Below are positions 1 through 8,266 of a stretch of 50,164 nucleotides of DNA, piece by piece (position 1 is the first letter of the stretch; each line of letters begins with the position of its first letter). Source of the DNA: Chloroflexota bacterium (GTDB lineage: Bacteria; Chloroflexota; Dehalococcoidia; UBA2247; RBG-13-53-26); assembly GCA_016876035.1 (NCBI GenBank), contig VGOE01000006.1:1-50164 (forward strand), written 5' to 3'. The position numbers and the translations under genes are program-made. A model generated the notes under the pieces. It made no database searches. It saw nothing but the letters and a program-made list of their open reading frames with translations, and was not told the origin of the DNA.

Positions 1-75
1 CTAAAGGCAGCCGCCGCCAAGCGCAAGGAGGTGAACAGACTGAGTGAGTTGACCAAAATCGAGGTCGGGGTCTAA
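1..75 (+). CDS. C-terminal end of an unrecognised protein (cut by left edge)
   Basis: Frame 1 is open from the window edge to a TAA at 73-75 and encodes 24 residues rich in Ala, Lys and Arg, ending in TKIEVGV. The composition looks like the basic tail of a real protein, but too little is present to name a family. The reading frame is inferred only from openness and composition. The next gene begins about 170 bases later behind its own promoter candidate. Confidence 0.4.
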   Translation, partial: LKAAAAKRKEVNRLSELTKIEVGV

Positions 76-170
76 CATTTTGGCAGGGTCGTTTTGTCCG
101 AAAACGACTGAAGCATTACAGTTGGACTCCACCACTGGTCATAAAGGCCACACAAAGGACTGGCGTGCTG

Positions 171-179
171 TGATATAAT
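171..179 (+). promoter_or_regulatory. extended -10 promoter candidate for the zf-TFIIB/lemA/htpX group
   Basis: A consensus TATAAT at 174-179 is preceded by TG at 171-172, giving an extended -10 element. No convincing -35 is visible at the usual spacing, which is common for extended -10 promoters. Predicted transcription would start near 186, about 58 bases before the GTG of the first gene. Confidence 0.45.
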
Positions 180-243
180 GGACGATATTACGTTTCAACC
201 TGAGGCAGAGTTGAGCGGCACTTAGTATCAAAGGGGGAAAGCC

Positions 244-669
244 GTGGAGTGTCCGGCATGTAAGGGGGTAATGGTGGTGGCGGAGTTCCAGAAGATTGAG
301 CTCGACCATTGCACCAGATGCCTGGGGGTCTGGTTTGATGCCGGGGAGCTGGAACTGCTGGCGGAACGCCTGGCGAGGGATGGGGCGGTCCTGACCATGG
401 ACGAGATCATGGCCTTGCCTGCGGAGGAGGTGGTGGAAAAGGCCAGGCGATGCCCGATATGCGGAGAGAAGATGCTAAAAGTGGGTCTTGGCTCCCAACC
501 CAGGGTGCTGGTTGATGTCTGTCCCCGAAGGGACGGGATATGGTTTGACCACGGTGAACTCAGCCAGGTCATAGCCCAAACCAGAACCACCCAACCCGCC
601 GGCGCCACGGAAGCTAAACCCACAAGGATGATTCGCTTTCTAGGAGAGGCCTTCGAAGCTGAGGGATAG
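244..669 (+). CDS. zf-TFIIB domain protein (two zinc-ribbon units)
   Basis: This 141-residue protein has two zinc-ribbon half-units. The first is CPAC near residue 3 followed by CTRC and the WFDAGEL block; the second is CPIC near residue 71 followed by a Cys and WFDHGEL. The paired CxxC and W-F-D-x-G-E-L signature is typical of the bacterial zf-TFIIB family, small zinc-binding proteins of unknown biochemical role. The chosen GTG at 244 follows a GGGGGAAA ribosome site. In the second unit the second Cys pair is incomplete (C-P-R-R). It lies 27 bases before lemA and is probably co-transcribed with it, which suggests a link to membrane protein quality control; that link is inference. Confidence 0.8.
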   Translation: MECPACKGVMVVAEFQKIELDHCTRCLGVWFDAGELELLAERLARDGAVLTMDEIMALPAEEVVEKARRCPICGEKMLKVGLGSQPRVLVDVCPRRDGIWFDHGELSQVIAQTRTTQPAGATEAKPTRMIRFLGEAFEAEG

Positions 670-696
670 CCCCAATTCATTTTTGGAGGTGTTTTT

Positions 697-1260
697 ATGG
701 TTGCAGTGTACGTTGTCGTCGGCATCCTCGTAATCCTTGCCCTCTGGTTTGTGTTGATCTACAACGGCCTGGTAAGGCGGCGCAATCAGGTGAAGAACGC
801 CTGGTCGCAGATTGATGTCCAGATCAAAAGGCGGCATGACCTGATACCGAATCTGGTGGAGACAGTCAAAGGCTACATGAAGTTCGAGCGGGAGACTCTG
901 GAAGCAGTGACAAACGCCCGCAACCTGGCCCAGAGGGCCATCGGCACCGGCGTGGGCGCCCAGGCCAAGGCCGAGAGTGAGCTGGGTGGGGCTTTGGCCC
1001 GGCTGCTGGCGGTGGTGGAGAGATATCCCGACCTGAAAGCCAACCAGAACTTCCTGGCCCTCCAGGAAGAGTTGACCGCGACGGAGAACCGGATTAGCTT
1101 TTCCCGCCAGTTCTACAATGACTCGGTCATGGGCTATAACAACAAGATTCAGATGTTTCCCTCTAACATGGTGGCGGGCATGACGGGTTTCAAGATGAGC
1201 GAGTTCTTCGAGATCACCGTGCCGGCGGAGAGGGAAGTACCCAAGGTCAGCTTCGCCTGA
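697..1260 (+). CDS. lemA: LemA family protein
   Basis: The 187-residue product starts with one hydrophobic N-terminal helix (about residues 3-23). It continues with the LemA hallmark YNGLVRRRNQVKNAWSQIDV and the RRHDLIPNLVETVKGY block, then a helical body ending in the conserved FPSNMVAGMTGF region. Length matches the family. LemA proteins are membrane-anchored helical bundles with most of the chain outside; their function is not settled, but they often occur beside HtpX-type M48 proteases, as here. The ATG at 697 is preceded by GGAGGT. The neighbouring genes suggest a membrane-stress or proteolysis unit. Confidence 0.9.
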   Translation: MVAVYVVVGILVILALWFVLIYNGLVRRRNQVKNAWSQIDVQIKRRHDLIPNLVETVKGYMKFERETLEAVTNARNLAQRAIGTGVGAQAKAESELGGALARLLAVVERYPDLKANQNFLALQEELTATENRISFSRQFYNDSVMGYNNKIQMFPSNMVAGMTGFKMSEFFEITVPAEREVPKVSFA

Positions 1261-1278
1261 TGTATTGTCGCCTTCTGG

Positions 1279-1298
1279 ATTCCCGCTTGCGCGGGAAT
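1279..1298. repeat. short palindromic element (ATTCCCGC/GCGGGAAT)
   Basis: ATTCCCGC (1279-1286) and GCGGGAAT (1291-1298) form a perfect 8-bp stem with a TTGC loop just after the lemA stop codon. The core resembles widespread REP-like intergenic elements. It has no U-tract, so it is more likely a dispersed repeat or mRNA 3'-end stabiliser than a simple terminator. Confidence 0.5.
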
Positions 1299-1423
1299 GA
1301 CAGGAATGACCGGGTGACTATATTGGTAGGTCTTTTCAGAGACACTGCACCAGTGCTTCGTAACGCGCGACCCTTCTGCTTCCCCCTTCAGGAAGGATCA
1401 GGGTGACAGCGCCCATAGGTGTC

Positions 1424-1453
1424 ATTCTTCCCCGCCTGCGGCGGATCAGAATC
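1424..1453. repeat. dispersed repeat, copy 1 (CCGCCTGCGGCGG core)
   Basis: A sequence beginning ATTCTTCCCCGCC and ending GGCGGATCAGAATC lies just upstream of htpX. A related copy is at 25190-25226 (ATTCTTCTCCCGCC, then GGCGGATCAAAATAA). Both carry a G+C-rich palindromic core and the same flanking bases, so they are probably members of a dispersed intergenic repeat family. Confidence 0.45.
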
Positions 1454-1489
1454 TCGGTTGTTAAGCGGCACGATAAGAGACTGTGAGGC

Positions 1490-2707
1490 ATGTGGGAACA
1501 GATCAGGTCTAACCAGATCAGGTCAATAGTGCTGGTAGCCATGATAGCGGGGCTGCTGCTCCTGCTGGGCTATGTTTTGGGTGCAGCCTTCCTGGGCAGC
1601 GGCATCGGCGGACTGGCTATCGCTCTGGTGATATGGGCAATACTGAATCTGGTGGCCTACTTCCAGGGAGATAGTATCCTGCTCTCGATGTCGCGGGCAA
1701 GGAAGATAAGCCGCGACGACAACCCCCGTCTGTACAACGTGGTGGAGGAGATGAAGATCGCCTCCGGGCTGGAGAAGATGCCGGACATCTATATCATCGA
1801 CGACCCGGCACTGAATGCCTTCGCCACGGGACGGGACCCCAACCGGGCCTCGGTGGCCATCACCTCCGGGCTGCTACAGAAACTGAACCGCGATGAGCTG
1901 CAAGGCGTCATCGCCCACGAAATATCCCACATAAAGAACCGCGATGTCCTGTTGATGTCGCTTTGCAGTATCCTCCTGGGGACCATCGTCATTCTGGCCT
2001 GGTACGCCTCGCGAATCATGATCTACGGGGGTATGCGGGGCGGGCGTCGGGGGGGGCGGGGAGGGGGCGGGGGGCAGGTGGTCATCATTGTGGTAGCTAT
2101 TGTCTTGATGATAATAGCGCCAATCCTGGCGCAACTGATTTACTTCGCCATTTCCAGAAGGAGAGAATATCTGGCTGACGCCTCGGGGGCGCTGTACACC
2201 AGGTACCCGGAGGGACTGGCCTCAGCACTGGAGAAGATAGCCGCTTCCACCGCCCAGTTGAAATCAGCGAATAAGGCCACCGCGCCGATGTACATCATCA
2301 ATCCCTTCCGCAGCGAAGGAAGGGCAGCCAGCGACTGGACCAGCACCCACCCTCCGATCTCGGAGAGGATAAGAATACTGCGGAGTATGGCCGGGGGCGC
2401 CTCACTGACGGACTATGACAAGTCCTACCAGCAATTTCACCGATCCGGCAAGGGGGTGATTCCGGCTTCGGCTCTTGGTGTGGTGAGTGTTATGGCGGTC
2501 ACGCCCGAGCCCGAAGCTTTAGCAGGGGAAGCAGATAAGATCGAGCGGGCGAGGGAGACCTCCGACATGCTGTGGAAGTTCAGCGAACACAGGCTGGTCA
2601 ACTGCGAATGCGGCACGAAGTTGAGGGTGCCCCCGGAGTTCAAGAGCGACACTATCCAGTGCCCCCACTGTGGAAGAACCAACCCCGTGCCCCCCAGGCA
2701 TAAATAG
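1490..2707 (+). CDS. htpX: HtpX-like M48 membrane metalloprotease with C-terminal zinc ribbon
   Basis: This 405-residue membrane protease carries the M48 zinc motif HEISH (H143, E144, H147), with the third ligand probably E226 in the RRREYLAD block. Hydrophobic segments lie near residues 12-32, 38-58, 155-175 and 197-220, matching HtpX topology with a cytoplasmic active site. Family members degrade damaged membrane proteins. Two additions are unusual. One is a Gly/Arg-rich loop at about 181-195. The other is a C-terminal CxC...CxxC zinc ribbon (C372, C374, C391, C394), making the protein longer than the roughly 290 residues of classical HtpX. The ATG at 1490 has only a weak ribosome site. Confidence 0.88.
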   Translation: MWEQIRSNQIRSIVLVAMIAGLLLLLGYVLGAAFLGSGIGGLAIALVIWAILNLVAYFQGDSILLSMSRARKISRDDNPRLYNVVEEMKIASGLEKMPDIYIIDDPALNAFATGRDPNRASVAITSGLLQKLNRDELQGVIAHEISHIKNRDVLLMSLCSILLGTIVILAWYASRIMIYGGMRGGRRGGRGGGGGQVVIIVVAIVLMIIAPILAQLIYFAISRRREYLADASGALYTRYPEGLASALEKIAASTAQLKSANKATAPMYIINPFRSEGRAASDWTSTHPPISERIRILRSMAGGASLTDYDKSYQQFHRSGKGVIPASALGVVSVMAVTPEPEALAGEADKIERARETSDMLWKFSEHRLVNCECGTKLRVPPEFKSDTIQCPHCGRTNPVPPRHK

Positions 2708-2832
2708 AAGTAGCACACTTCAGTAGCGCGGCCTTCCGGGGCGTTTTGCAGGGGGTAATGCTTGGCCACCACCACTTGCCAGTTTTCGGGAAATCAGTGT
2801 ATTCTTGTATGTCCCATGGCGACTAAATAGGC

Positions 2833-2861
2833 AACCGAGGTAAATAGCTAACCGAGGTAAA
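2833..2861. repeat. tandem direct repeat AACCGAGGTAAA x2
   Basis: Two identical 12-mers, AACCGAGGTAAA, occur at 2833-2844 and 2850-2861, 17 bases apart. They lie 25 bases before the start of the first FAD oxidoreductase. A regulator binding direct repeats is possible; no regulator gene is adjacent. Confidence 0.45.
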
Positions 2862-2886
2862 ACTGTCTGCTGGAAAGGGGGTATCC

Positions 2887-4614
2887 ATGAGCAAGGACGA
2901 GAGATATGACGTTGTGGTAGTAGGCGGGGGGCCCAACGGGATGACGATAGCGGCATATCTGGCCAAGTGCCGTCTCCGCGTCTGTGTGCTGGAAGACAGG
3001 ACAGAGGCTGGCGGGGCCTGCGAGACCGCCGAGCCCCTGGCCGGATTGCGCGTCTATCCCCATGCCATGCTGATGTATGCCGCACCAGCTCCGGGCTTTG
3101 AACAACTGGAGCTTGACAAATATGGCTTCCGCATGTCCTGGGACCCGAGGGATATGACCACTCCGGCCTACACTGCCCTGGCCTGCACTGATGGCTGGAG
3201 GCCCACCAGCGAAAAAGACCAGTTGGGCTGGGCCAAGCTGGCTGGCATGCTGGGTGATCCGCCCTTTACCCAGGAGCTGCTGCGGGCCACCTTCTGGTGC
3301 CCACCCCACCCCCCAGAGGTGGAGGTGACAGACGAGAACACCCCCTACATGCAGGTGTATAAGCAGTTCCAGCCGGACGTCTGGACGCCGGAGCTGCGTG
3401 AGATGACCATGTTCGAGCTGATGGACGAACATCTCGAGACAGAGCAGTTCAAGGTAGCGATGGCGGGCGCAGCCTGGTGGTCAGGGGCCACAGCTCACTG
3501 GGAAGGCGTGGCTATCCCGGCCTCTGCCTGTGTCTGGCTCCTGATGCTGCCGGTGACTGGCGGCGGTAGCATCCCCCGCGGCGGACTGCATGCCTATTTC
3601 CACGCCATACATCGCTGTGCGGTGCACCACGGCGCTGTGATACGCACCTGCTGCCCTGTGGATGAGATCATTGTCCAGGACGGGCGGGCGGTAGGGGTGA
3701 GATTGAGGGAGACTGCGGCGCCGGGTGGCAGGACGATTTGGGCTAACAAGGCGGTCATCGCTGCGGTGGATGTCCATCAGACCTTTCTCAAGCTGGTCGG
3801 ACCGAAGCACCTGGACCCCGGCTTCAGCCAGAAGATAAAGGATATCAGCCTCAAGGGGGGCACTTTGTATGTGAGCCACGTTATGACCAAGAAGCCTCTA
3901 CGCTTCCAGCGCAAATTCGCCAACATAGGTGAAGAGCGCGGCGTAGGCCCCTGGAAGAGCCCCCAGTGCGGCATCTACCCCTGTGACTCGCGGGAAATCT
4001 ATTATGAGGCGCTGGCCGACGTAGACGGCCGAAAGGGCAACCCTACGGTGCCACCGGAGAGGGCGTTCTGGTTCCAAACCCCACCCCAAAGCTGGGACCC
4101 TACAGATCGGGAATACTACCATCCTAAGGGGTATCTGCACCCGCCCTTTGAGATGGGTGTTACCCCACCGGACTACCACAAGGAGGGTGAGGATGCCCAG
4201 GACAAGATCAAGGACAGCATGGATCAATACATGATCAGTTGTTACAGCCAGATGCTGGAAGGCCTCGATGAGAGCAATATCCTTCACTTCTGGTCGGCGA
4301 CAGGGCGGGAGGTGGAGTTTCGTAACACCGGGCTCATCGGGGGCACCTGGTGCGGCAGACGCCACTGCCAGGACCAGCTATGGGTGAACAGCCCCATACC
4401 GGAGATGGCGCGCTACCGTACTCCCATCGAGGGCCTGTATCACTGTCATCAGACGATGGGGCATCCCGGGGGTCTGTGCCTGATGGCCATACCGTACAAC
4501 TTGATGCACATCCTGATCGAGGACGGGATCGCTCAACCCAGCGCCGAGTGGTGGTACCCCTCGCCGTGGTACATACCGCAGCAGGGCAAGATTTCGGCCG
4601 TACCACCGAAATAG
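2887..4614 (+). CDS. FAD-dependent oxidoreductase, phytoene-desaturase (CrtI)-like, copy 1
   Basis: The 575-residue protein opens with an FAD/NAD-binding Rossmann motif VVVVGGGPNGMTIAAYLA (about residues 9-26), followed by the acidic beta-strand end CVLEDR and the GGAC turn. The C-terminal FAD-binding part is recognisable around TPIEGLYHCHQTMGHPGG. This is the CrtI/PDS amine-oxidase-like fold, whose members desaturate, isomerise or saturate isoprenoid and related hydrophobic substrates. The substrate is unknown. Start ATG follows AAAGGGGG. It is 32 bases before a second, related oxidoreductase, so the pair may form one complex or act in sequence. The middle (about 110-200) is enriched in Trp and Pro relative to the paralogues. 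Confidence 0.82.
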   Translation: MSKDERYDVVVVGGGPNGMTIAAYLAKCRLRVCVLEDRTEAGGACETAEPLAGLRVYPHAMLMYAAPAPGFEQLELDKYGFRMSWDPRDMTTPAYTALACTDGWRPTSEKDQLGWAKLAGMLGDPPFTQELLRATFWCPPHPPEVEVTDENTPYMQVYKQFQPDVWTPELREMTMFELMDEHLETEQFKVAMAGAAWWSGATAHWEGVAIPASACVWLLMLPVTGGGSIPRGGLHAYFHAIHRCAVHHGAVIRTCCPVDEIIVQDGRAVGVRLRETAAPGGRTIWANKAVIAAVDVHQTFLKLVGPKHLDPGFSQKIKDISLKGGTLYVSHVMTKKPLRFQRKFANIGEERGVGPWKSPQCGIYPCDSREIYYEALADVDGRKGNPTVPPERAFWFQTPPQSWDPTDREYYHPKGYLHPPFEMGVTPPDYHKEGEDAQDKIKDSMDQYMISCYSQMLEGLDESNILHFWSATGREVEFRNTGLIGGTWCGRRHCQDQLWVNSPIPEMARYRTPIEGLYHCHQTMGHPGGLCLMAIPYNLMHILIEDGIAQPSAEWWYPSPWYIPQQGKISAVPPK

Positions 4615-4646
4615 GCGAGATAAAGTGGGATAAGTAGGAGGCTATA

Positions 4647-6293
4647 ATGACTCTAGACCAATTCCCCAAGATGTTCAAAGAGTTCCCCCAGGAGTCGGAG
4701 TTCGACGTCGTTGTCATAGGCGGGGGGCCCAACGGGTTGATAGCAGCAGCCTATCTGGCCAGGGCAGGGGTGAAGGTGGCTCTGGTGGAGCGCCGCTGGG
4801 AGATTGGAGGGGGGCTGGCCACGGAGGAGATCATGTATCCCTGCTACTCCTCTAGCCCCCACGTCGTCTATCACATGATGGTGGACTATATGCCGGTCAT
4901 CAGGGACTTCGATCTGGACGGTCCGGCACTCACCTGGATCAAGCCTAACGCCCAGACAGGCATGGTGTTCGAGGACGGGACGTCGCTGCTCTTGACACGC
5001 ATGATTGAGGACACAAAGGACTCTATCAGCAAGTTCTCCTACAAGGATGCGGCGGCCTTCGGCAAGGTAATGCGAAGCTGGCGGAAGATAGTCAGCGATA
5101 TAGTGGCGCCGGCCACCTATGTCCCTCCTATGTCTCCAGTGGACATGATCGTAGCGCTGCAGCGCACCAAGGTTGGGGCGGAGATGCTGGAGCTTATTGA
5201 GCAAAGCCCCTTGCAGATTATCAGCAACACCTTCGAGAATGACCGGGTGCGGGCCCTCTTTCTATACGCCAGTTGCCAGTGGGGGCTGGACCCCAGGGAG
5301 ACTGGCATTGGTTTCTTTGTGCCTCTCTTAATCGACCGTGGGATGAACAAGTGTTACTGCTATGGAGGTTCGCACAAGTTTGGCAGCGCCCTGGCGCGAG
5401 AAATCGTCAAAGCTGGGGGCCTGATTCTGGAGGCCGCTGGAGCGGACAAGATCTTGATGGAAAGGGGCCGCGTTGCCGGCGTCCATATTGCCGAGGGCCG
5501 CACCCTGCGCAGCAAAGTGGTCATGTCCACCCTGGACCCGCACACCACCTTCCTGGACCTGGTGGGAGCAGAGAACATACCAGCGACGCTAAAGCAGTCA
5601 GTGCAAGGCTGGAAGTACGACAAGTGGAGCTACAACACCGTGCACATTGCTACCGAGGAGCCGCCGCGCTACAAGTGCGATGATCCCTGGATCAACGAGG
5701 CCTTCATGGTGGTCTTTGGCATTGAGGGCACAGACCAGCTTCTGGCCCATTGGGACAAAGTGGTGGCTGGCAAAGTCGATGTCAAGAACTTTGGCGGCCA
5801 TGCCACCTGCGAGAGCTTCTTCGACCCCCACCTGAGCGACAAGCCTGGCAAGCATATTTCGTTTTTCCAGATGCATGCCCCCTACGAATTAGAGGGTGGC
5901 TGGGAGAAGCGGGGCAAGGAGCTACAGGAGGCTATCCTGGCCAAATGGCAGAGGGTGGCCCCTAATGTCAAGCGGGAGAAAATAATTGCCACTAACATGG
6001 AGACGCCTAAGGACATCGAGACGCGTTTCCCGAACATGCGCCGCGGCGCTATAAAGCACGGCGACTACATGCCTATCCAGTTGGGCCGCTTCCGTCCCAA
6101 CGAGGATTGCTCCAGCACGAAGACGCCCATCGAGGGGCTTTACGTCTGTGGCGCCTCTACTTACCCTGGGGGGCTGGTGCTGGGGGGGCCTGGCTATTTA
6201 GGGGCTAACAAAGTGGCTGAGGATATAGGGGTTAAGAAGTGGTGGAGACCCACTTCAGAGATGGAGAAGTACATTAAAACGTACCTGGAATAG
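4647..6293 (+). CDS. FAD-dependent oxidoreductase, phytoene-desaturase (CrtI)-like, copy 2
   Basis: This 548-residue paralogue has the dinucleotide-binding motif VVVIGGGPNGLIAAAYLA at about residues 20-37, the strand end ALVERR, and a GGGLAT turn. Its C-terminal FAD motif is TPIEGLYVCGASTYPGGLV followed by GGPGY. There is a short, probably flexible N-terminal extension before the Rossmann strand. No signal peptide or membrane segment is visible. The ATG at 4647 has a TAGGAG site at 4635-4640, and the gene lies 32 bases after copy 1, so one transcript is likely. Oxidation or saturation of a hydrophobic CoA- or isoprenoid-type substrate is the family expectation; the exact reaction is not readable. 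Confidence 0.84.
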   Translation: MTLDQFPKMFKEFPQESEFDVVVIGGGPNGLIAAAYLARAGVKVALVERRWEIGGGLATEEIMYPCYSSSPHVVYHMMVDYMPVIRDFDLDGPALTWIKPNAQTGMVFEDGTSLLLTRMIEDTKDSISKFSYKDAAAFGKVMRSWRKIVSDIVAPATYVPPMSPVDMIVALQRTKVGAEMLELIEQSPLQIISNTFENDRVRALFLYASCQWGLDPRETGIGFFVPLLIDRGMNKCYCYGGSHKFGSALAREIVKAGGLILEAAGADKILMERGRVAGVHIAEGRTLRSKVVMSTLDPHTTFLDLVGAENIPATLKQSVQGWKYDKWSYNTVHIATEEPPRYKCDDPWINEAFMVVFGIEGTDQLLAHWDKVVAGKVDVKNFGGHATCESFFDPHLSDKPGKHISFFQMHAPYELEGGWEKRGKELQEAILAKWQRVAPNVKREKIIATNMETPKDIETRFPNMRRGAIKHGDYMPIQLGRFRPNEDCSSTKTPIEGLYVCGASTYPGGLVLGGPGYLGANKVAEDIGVKKWWRPTSEMEKYIKTYLE

Positions 6294-6352
6294 GCGCTCG
6301 ATGACAGTGGCAAAACAAACAGAATTGGAGGAGATGGTCTTTGCCCTCTTGG

Positions 6353-6389
6353 AACGGGACGGATAAAGCTAAAGCTCTGTCCCCACATT
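6353..6389. repeat. dispersed 'AAAGCTCTGTCCC' repeat, copy 1
   Basis: An imperfect hairpin built from GGGAC and GTCCCC around AAAGCTAAAGCTCT, followed by ACATT. Related elements occur at 25028-25060, 25151-25179 and 26254-26287, all between genes. The shared part is AAAGCTCTG plus a downstream ACATT. Confidence 0.5.
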
Positions 6390-6460
6390 CCGGATTTTGC
6401 AAATCTATGGGCCGAGTCGCCGTAGCGATCCACCTCCAATAAAGCAAAGGAGTGAAGGAA

Positions 6461-7927
6461 ATGGCAGAAAAATCCTATGATGTCATTGTAGTTGGGGCTG
6501 GGTTTGGAGGCAGTACCTGTGCTGCCTTGCTGGCAAAGCGGGGACTGAACGTATTGCTCCTGGAAAAGAATGCCAAGGCTGCGGGCAAAGCCATGTCCAT
6601 CTCCAAAAAGGGATTCACTCACACCGCCTGGTTAGTCCACAGTGCCCCAGCACAGGACAACCTCCACGAGGCTATCCTGAAAGAGCTGGGGGTCGAGGAT
6701 CGGGCGGAGTTGATAATAGCTCCAGAGAACGGCAGCAGGTACAGGAACTCCTCCGGGCAGTACGCCATCGGGCCGCAGGGTTCCACCCCCGACCCCGATG
6801 CCACCTTCGCCTGGCTGGAGGTCAGGGAAGAAGAGAAGGACGATGCCATCACGCTCTTAACCGACCTGATCTCCATCAGTCCACAGGACATCGACGCCCT
6901 GGACGACATCAGCTTCCAGGAGTGGCTCGGCCGTTACAAGGTGCCCCGCGGAGTGTACAGCTTCCTCAACTTTATCTCCGACGGTTGCTTTATGGTGCCG
7001 CTGGACCTGGTGGCTGCCTCAGAGGCCCTGAGGACTGTTCAGGCCGTCTTCCTCCGTGGAGGTGGAGTCTTCGGCAAAGGTGGCATTGGCCACGTCGCCG
7101 AGGCCATCGCCCAGGCGGTAGAAGAATACGGCGGCAAAATGATCACGCGCGCCAGGGTGGAGAAAATCACCGTGGATCAAGGCAGGGTCACCGGCGTGAT
7201 CACCAGCAAGGGTGTCTTCCAGTCCCCCATCGTGGTCAGCAATGCTGGCATCCAGCCCACGGTGCTCAAGCTGGTCGGCGAGGAGCAGTTCGACAAATCC
7301 TATGTACATTATGTAAAGGATTTGGTTCCTTCCTGGGCAATGATGGGTGTCCGCTATTTCCTGGACAAGAAGGTGATTAACGAGCCAAGTGCCTGCCTAT
7401 TCTCCGATGAGACCGGTTGGACACTGGAGCGGTGGCTGAAGACCGAGTCAGGCGATATCCCTAAGGAAATTTCTGTCTGGATTGAGGTCCCCTCGAATTA
7501 TGACCCGGCCGCGGCTCCACCTGGTAAGCAGATCATACTGACAGGGACATGGTGCCCGGCCGACCCGCAGATGACCAGGAAAGAGAACCAGGCCTGGTGG
7601 GACAAGGTAGACGAGATGATGTTCAAAGCCTTTCCCGATCTGAAAGACCACATCGAGTCAAAAGAAGGCTACTCATCACACGATGTCTCTGCCCTTACCC
7701 GTGACCAGGTGCTGCCAGGCCAGGGCGGGGAGTGCATCGGTCTGGGACAGATAGTGGGGCAATGTGGTCGTCACAAACCCTCCATCAAGGCTCCGGTGCG
7801 GGGGCTGTTCTACGTTGGCTGTGACGCCGGTGGACGGGGCATTGGCATCCAGCAGGCAATAGACTCAGGCATCAACGTGGCCCAAACCGTGCTCCGGTAC
7901 CACGGCCTGCGTCAGGTCTTCCCGTAG
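6461..7927 (+). CDS. FAD-dependent oxidoreductase, CrtI-like, copy 3
   Basis: A 488-residue protein with the Rossmann motif VIVVGAGFGGSTCAALLA near residues 8-25, the strand end VLLLEKN and the later VVSNAGIQPTVLKLVG block. Its C-terminal FAD-binding part is GLFYVGCDAGGRGIGIQQA. It is closer in size to classical CrtI than copies 1 and 2. I place the start at ATG 6461 because AAAGGAG at 6446-6452 sits 8 bases before it; an in-frame GTG at 6452 overlaps that site. The gene is separated from copy 2 by 167 bases carrying a dispersed repeat, so it may be transcribed separately. Substrate unknown. Confidence 0.84.
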   Translation: MAEKSYDVIVVGAGFGGSTCAALLAKRGLNVLLLEKNAKAAGKAMSISKKGFTHTAWLVHSAPAQDNLHEAILKELGVEDRAELIIAPENGSRYRNSSGQYAIGPQGSTPDPDATFAWLEVREEEKDDAITLLTDLISISPQDIDALDDISFQEWLGRYKVPRGVYSFLNFISDGCFMVPLDLVAASEALRTVQAVFLRGGGVFGKGGIGHVAEAIAQAVEEYGGKMITRARVEKITVDQGRVTGVITSKGVFQSPIVVSNAGIQPTVLKLVGEEQFDKSYVHYVKDLVPSWAMMGVRYFLDKKVINEPSACLFSDETGWTLERWLKTESGDIPKEISVWIEVPSNYDPAAAPPGKQIILTGTWCPADPQMTRKENQAWWDKVDEMMFKAFPDLKDHIESKEGYSSHDVSALTRDQVLPGQGGECIGLGQIVGQCGRHKPSIKAPVRGLFYVGCDAGGRGIGIQQAIDSGINVAQTVLRYHGLRQVFP

Positions 7928-8266
7928 AGCAAACGAAAGGGGAGAGGCGATCCTTCGAGGCGGCACCGGACACTGACCCACAATGGATCCAACACGGTGC
8001 CGCCCACTTCGTAGTCGGTTGTTGTGCTGTCTTTCGGCATCGACTCTCGCCTGGTTTCGTGCCCTTTCGGTCATGACGTCTGGCACTCCAATACCACAAT
8101 GCGTTGCCACACGGGATCGCATCTATCAAAAGCTCGCATCGCACATCTCCTAATTGACAATGCAGTTCTCGGCTAATAGACTATTGACTGCTACCGCCTG
8201 GGCTGTGGTGAGTGCCTCTGGGCTAACGGATGTTTCCCAGTACTCTCATGGCGCTGGAGGTTTGAC
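7928..8266. other. intergenic stretch with an inverted repeat
   Basis: No convincing gene is visible. GGCGGCACCG (7959-7968) pairs perfectly with CGGTGCCGCC (7995-8004) around a loop that itself holds TGGATCCA. Minus-strand frames over 7865-8144 are open, but show no recognisable family. The tldD promoter candidate lies at the right end. Confidence 0.5.
8154..8182 (+). promoter_or_regulatory. promoter candidate for tldD/tldE
   Basis: TTGACA at 8154-8159 is followed after 17 bases by TAGACT at 8177-8182. The -35 is perfect and the -10 matches four of six consensus positions. Transcription would start near 8189, about 78 bases before the TTG start of tldD. Confidence 0.4.

Noticed and set aside
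7865-8144. Two overlapping minus-strand frames of about 85-90 codons
   Set aside because: They overlap each other and the end of the FAD oxidoreductase gene, have low-complexity basic composition and no family resemblance, although AGGAG precedes one.
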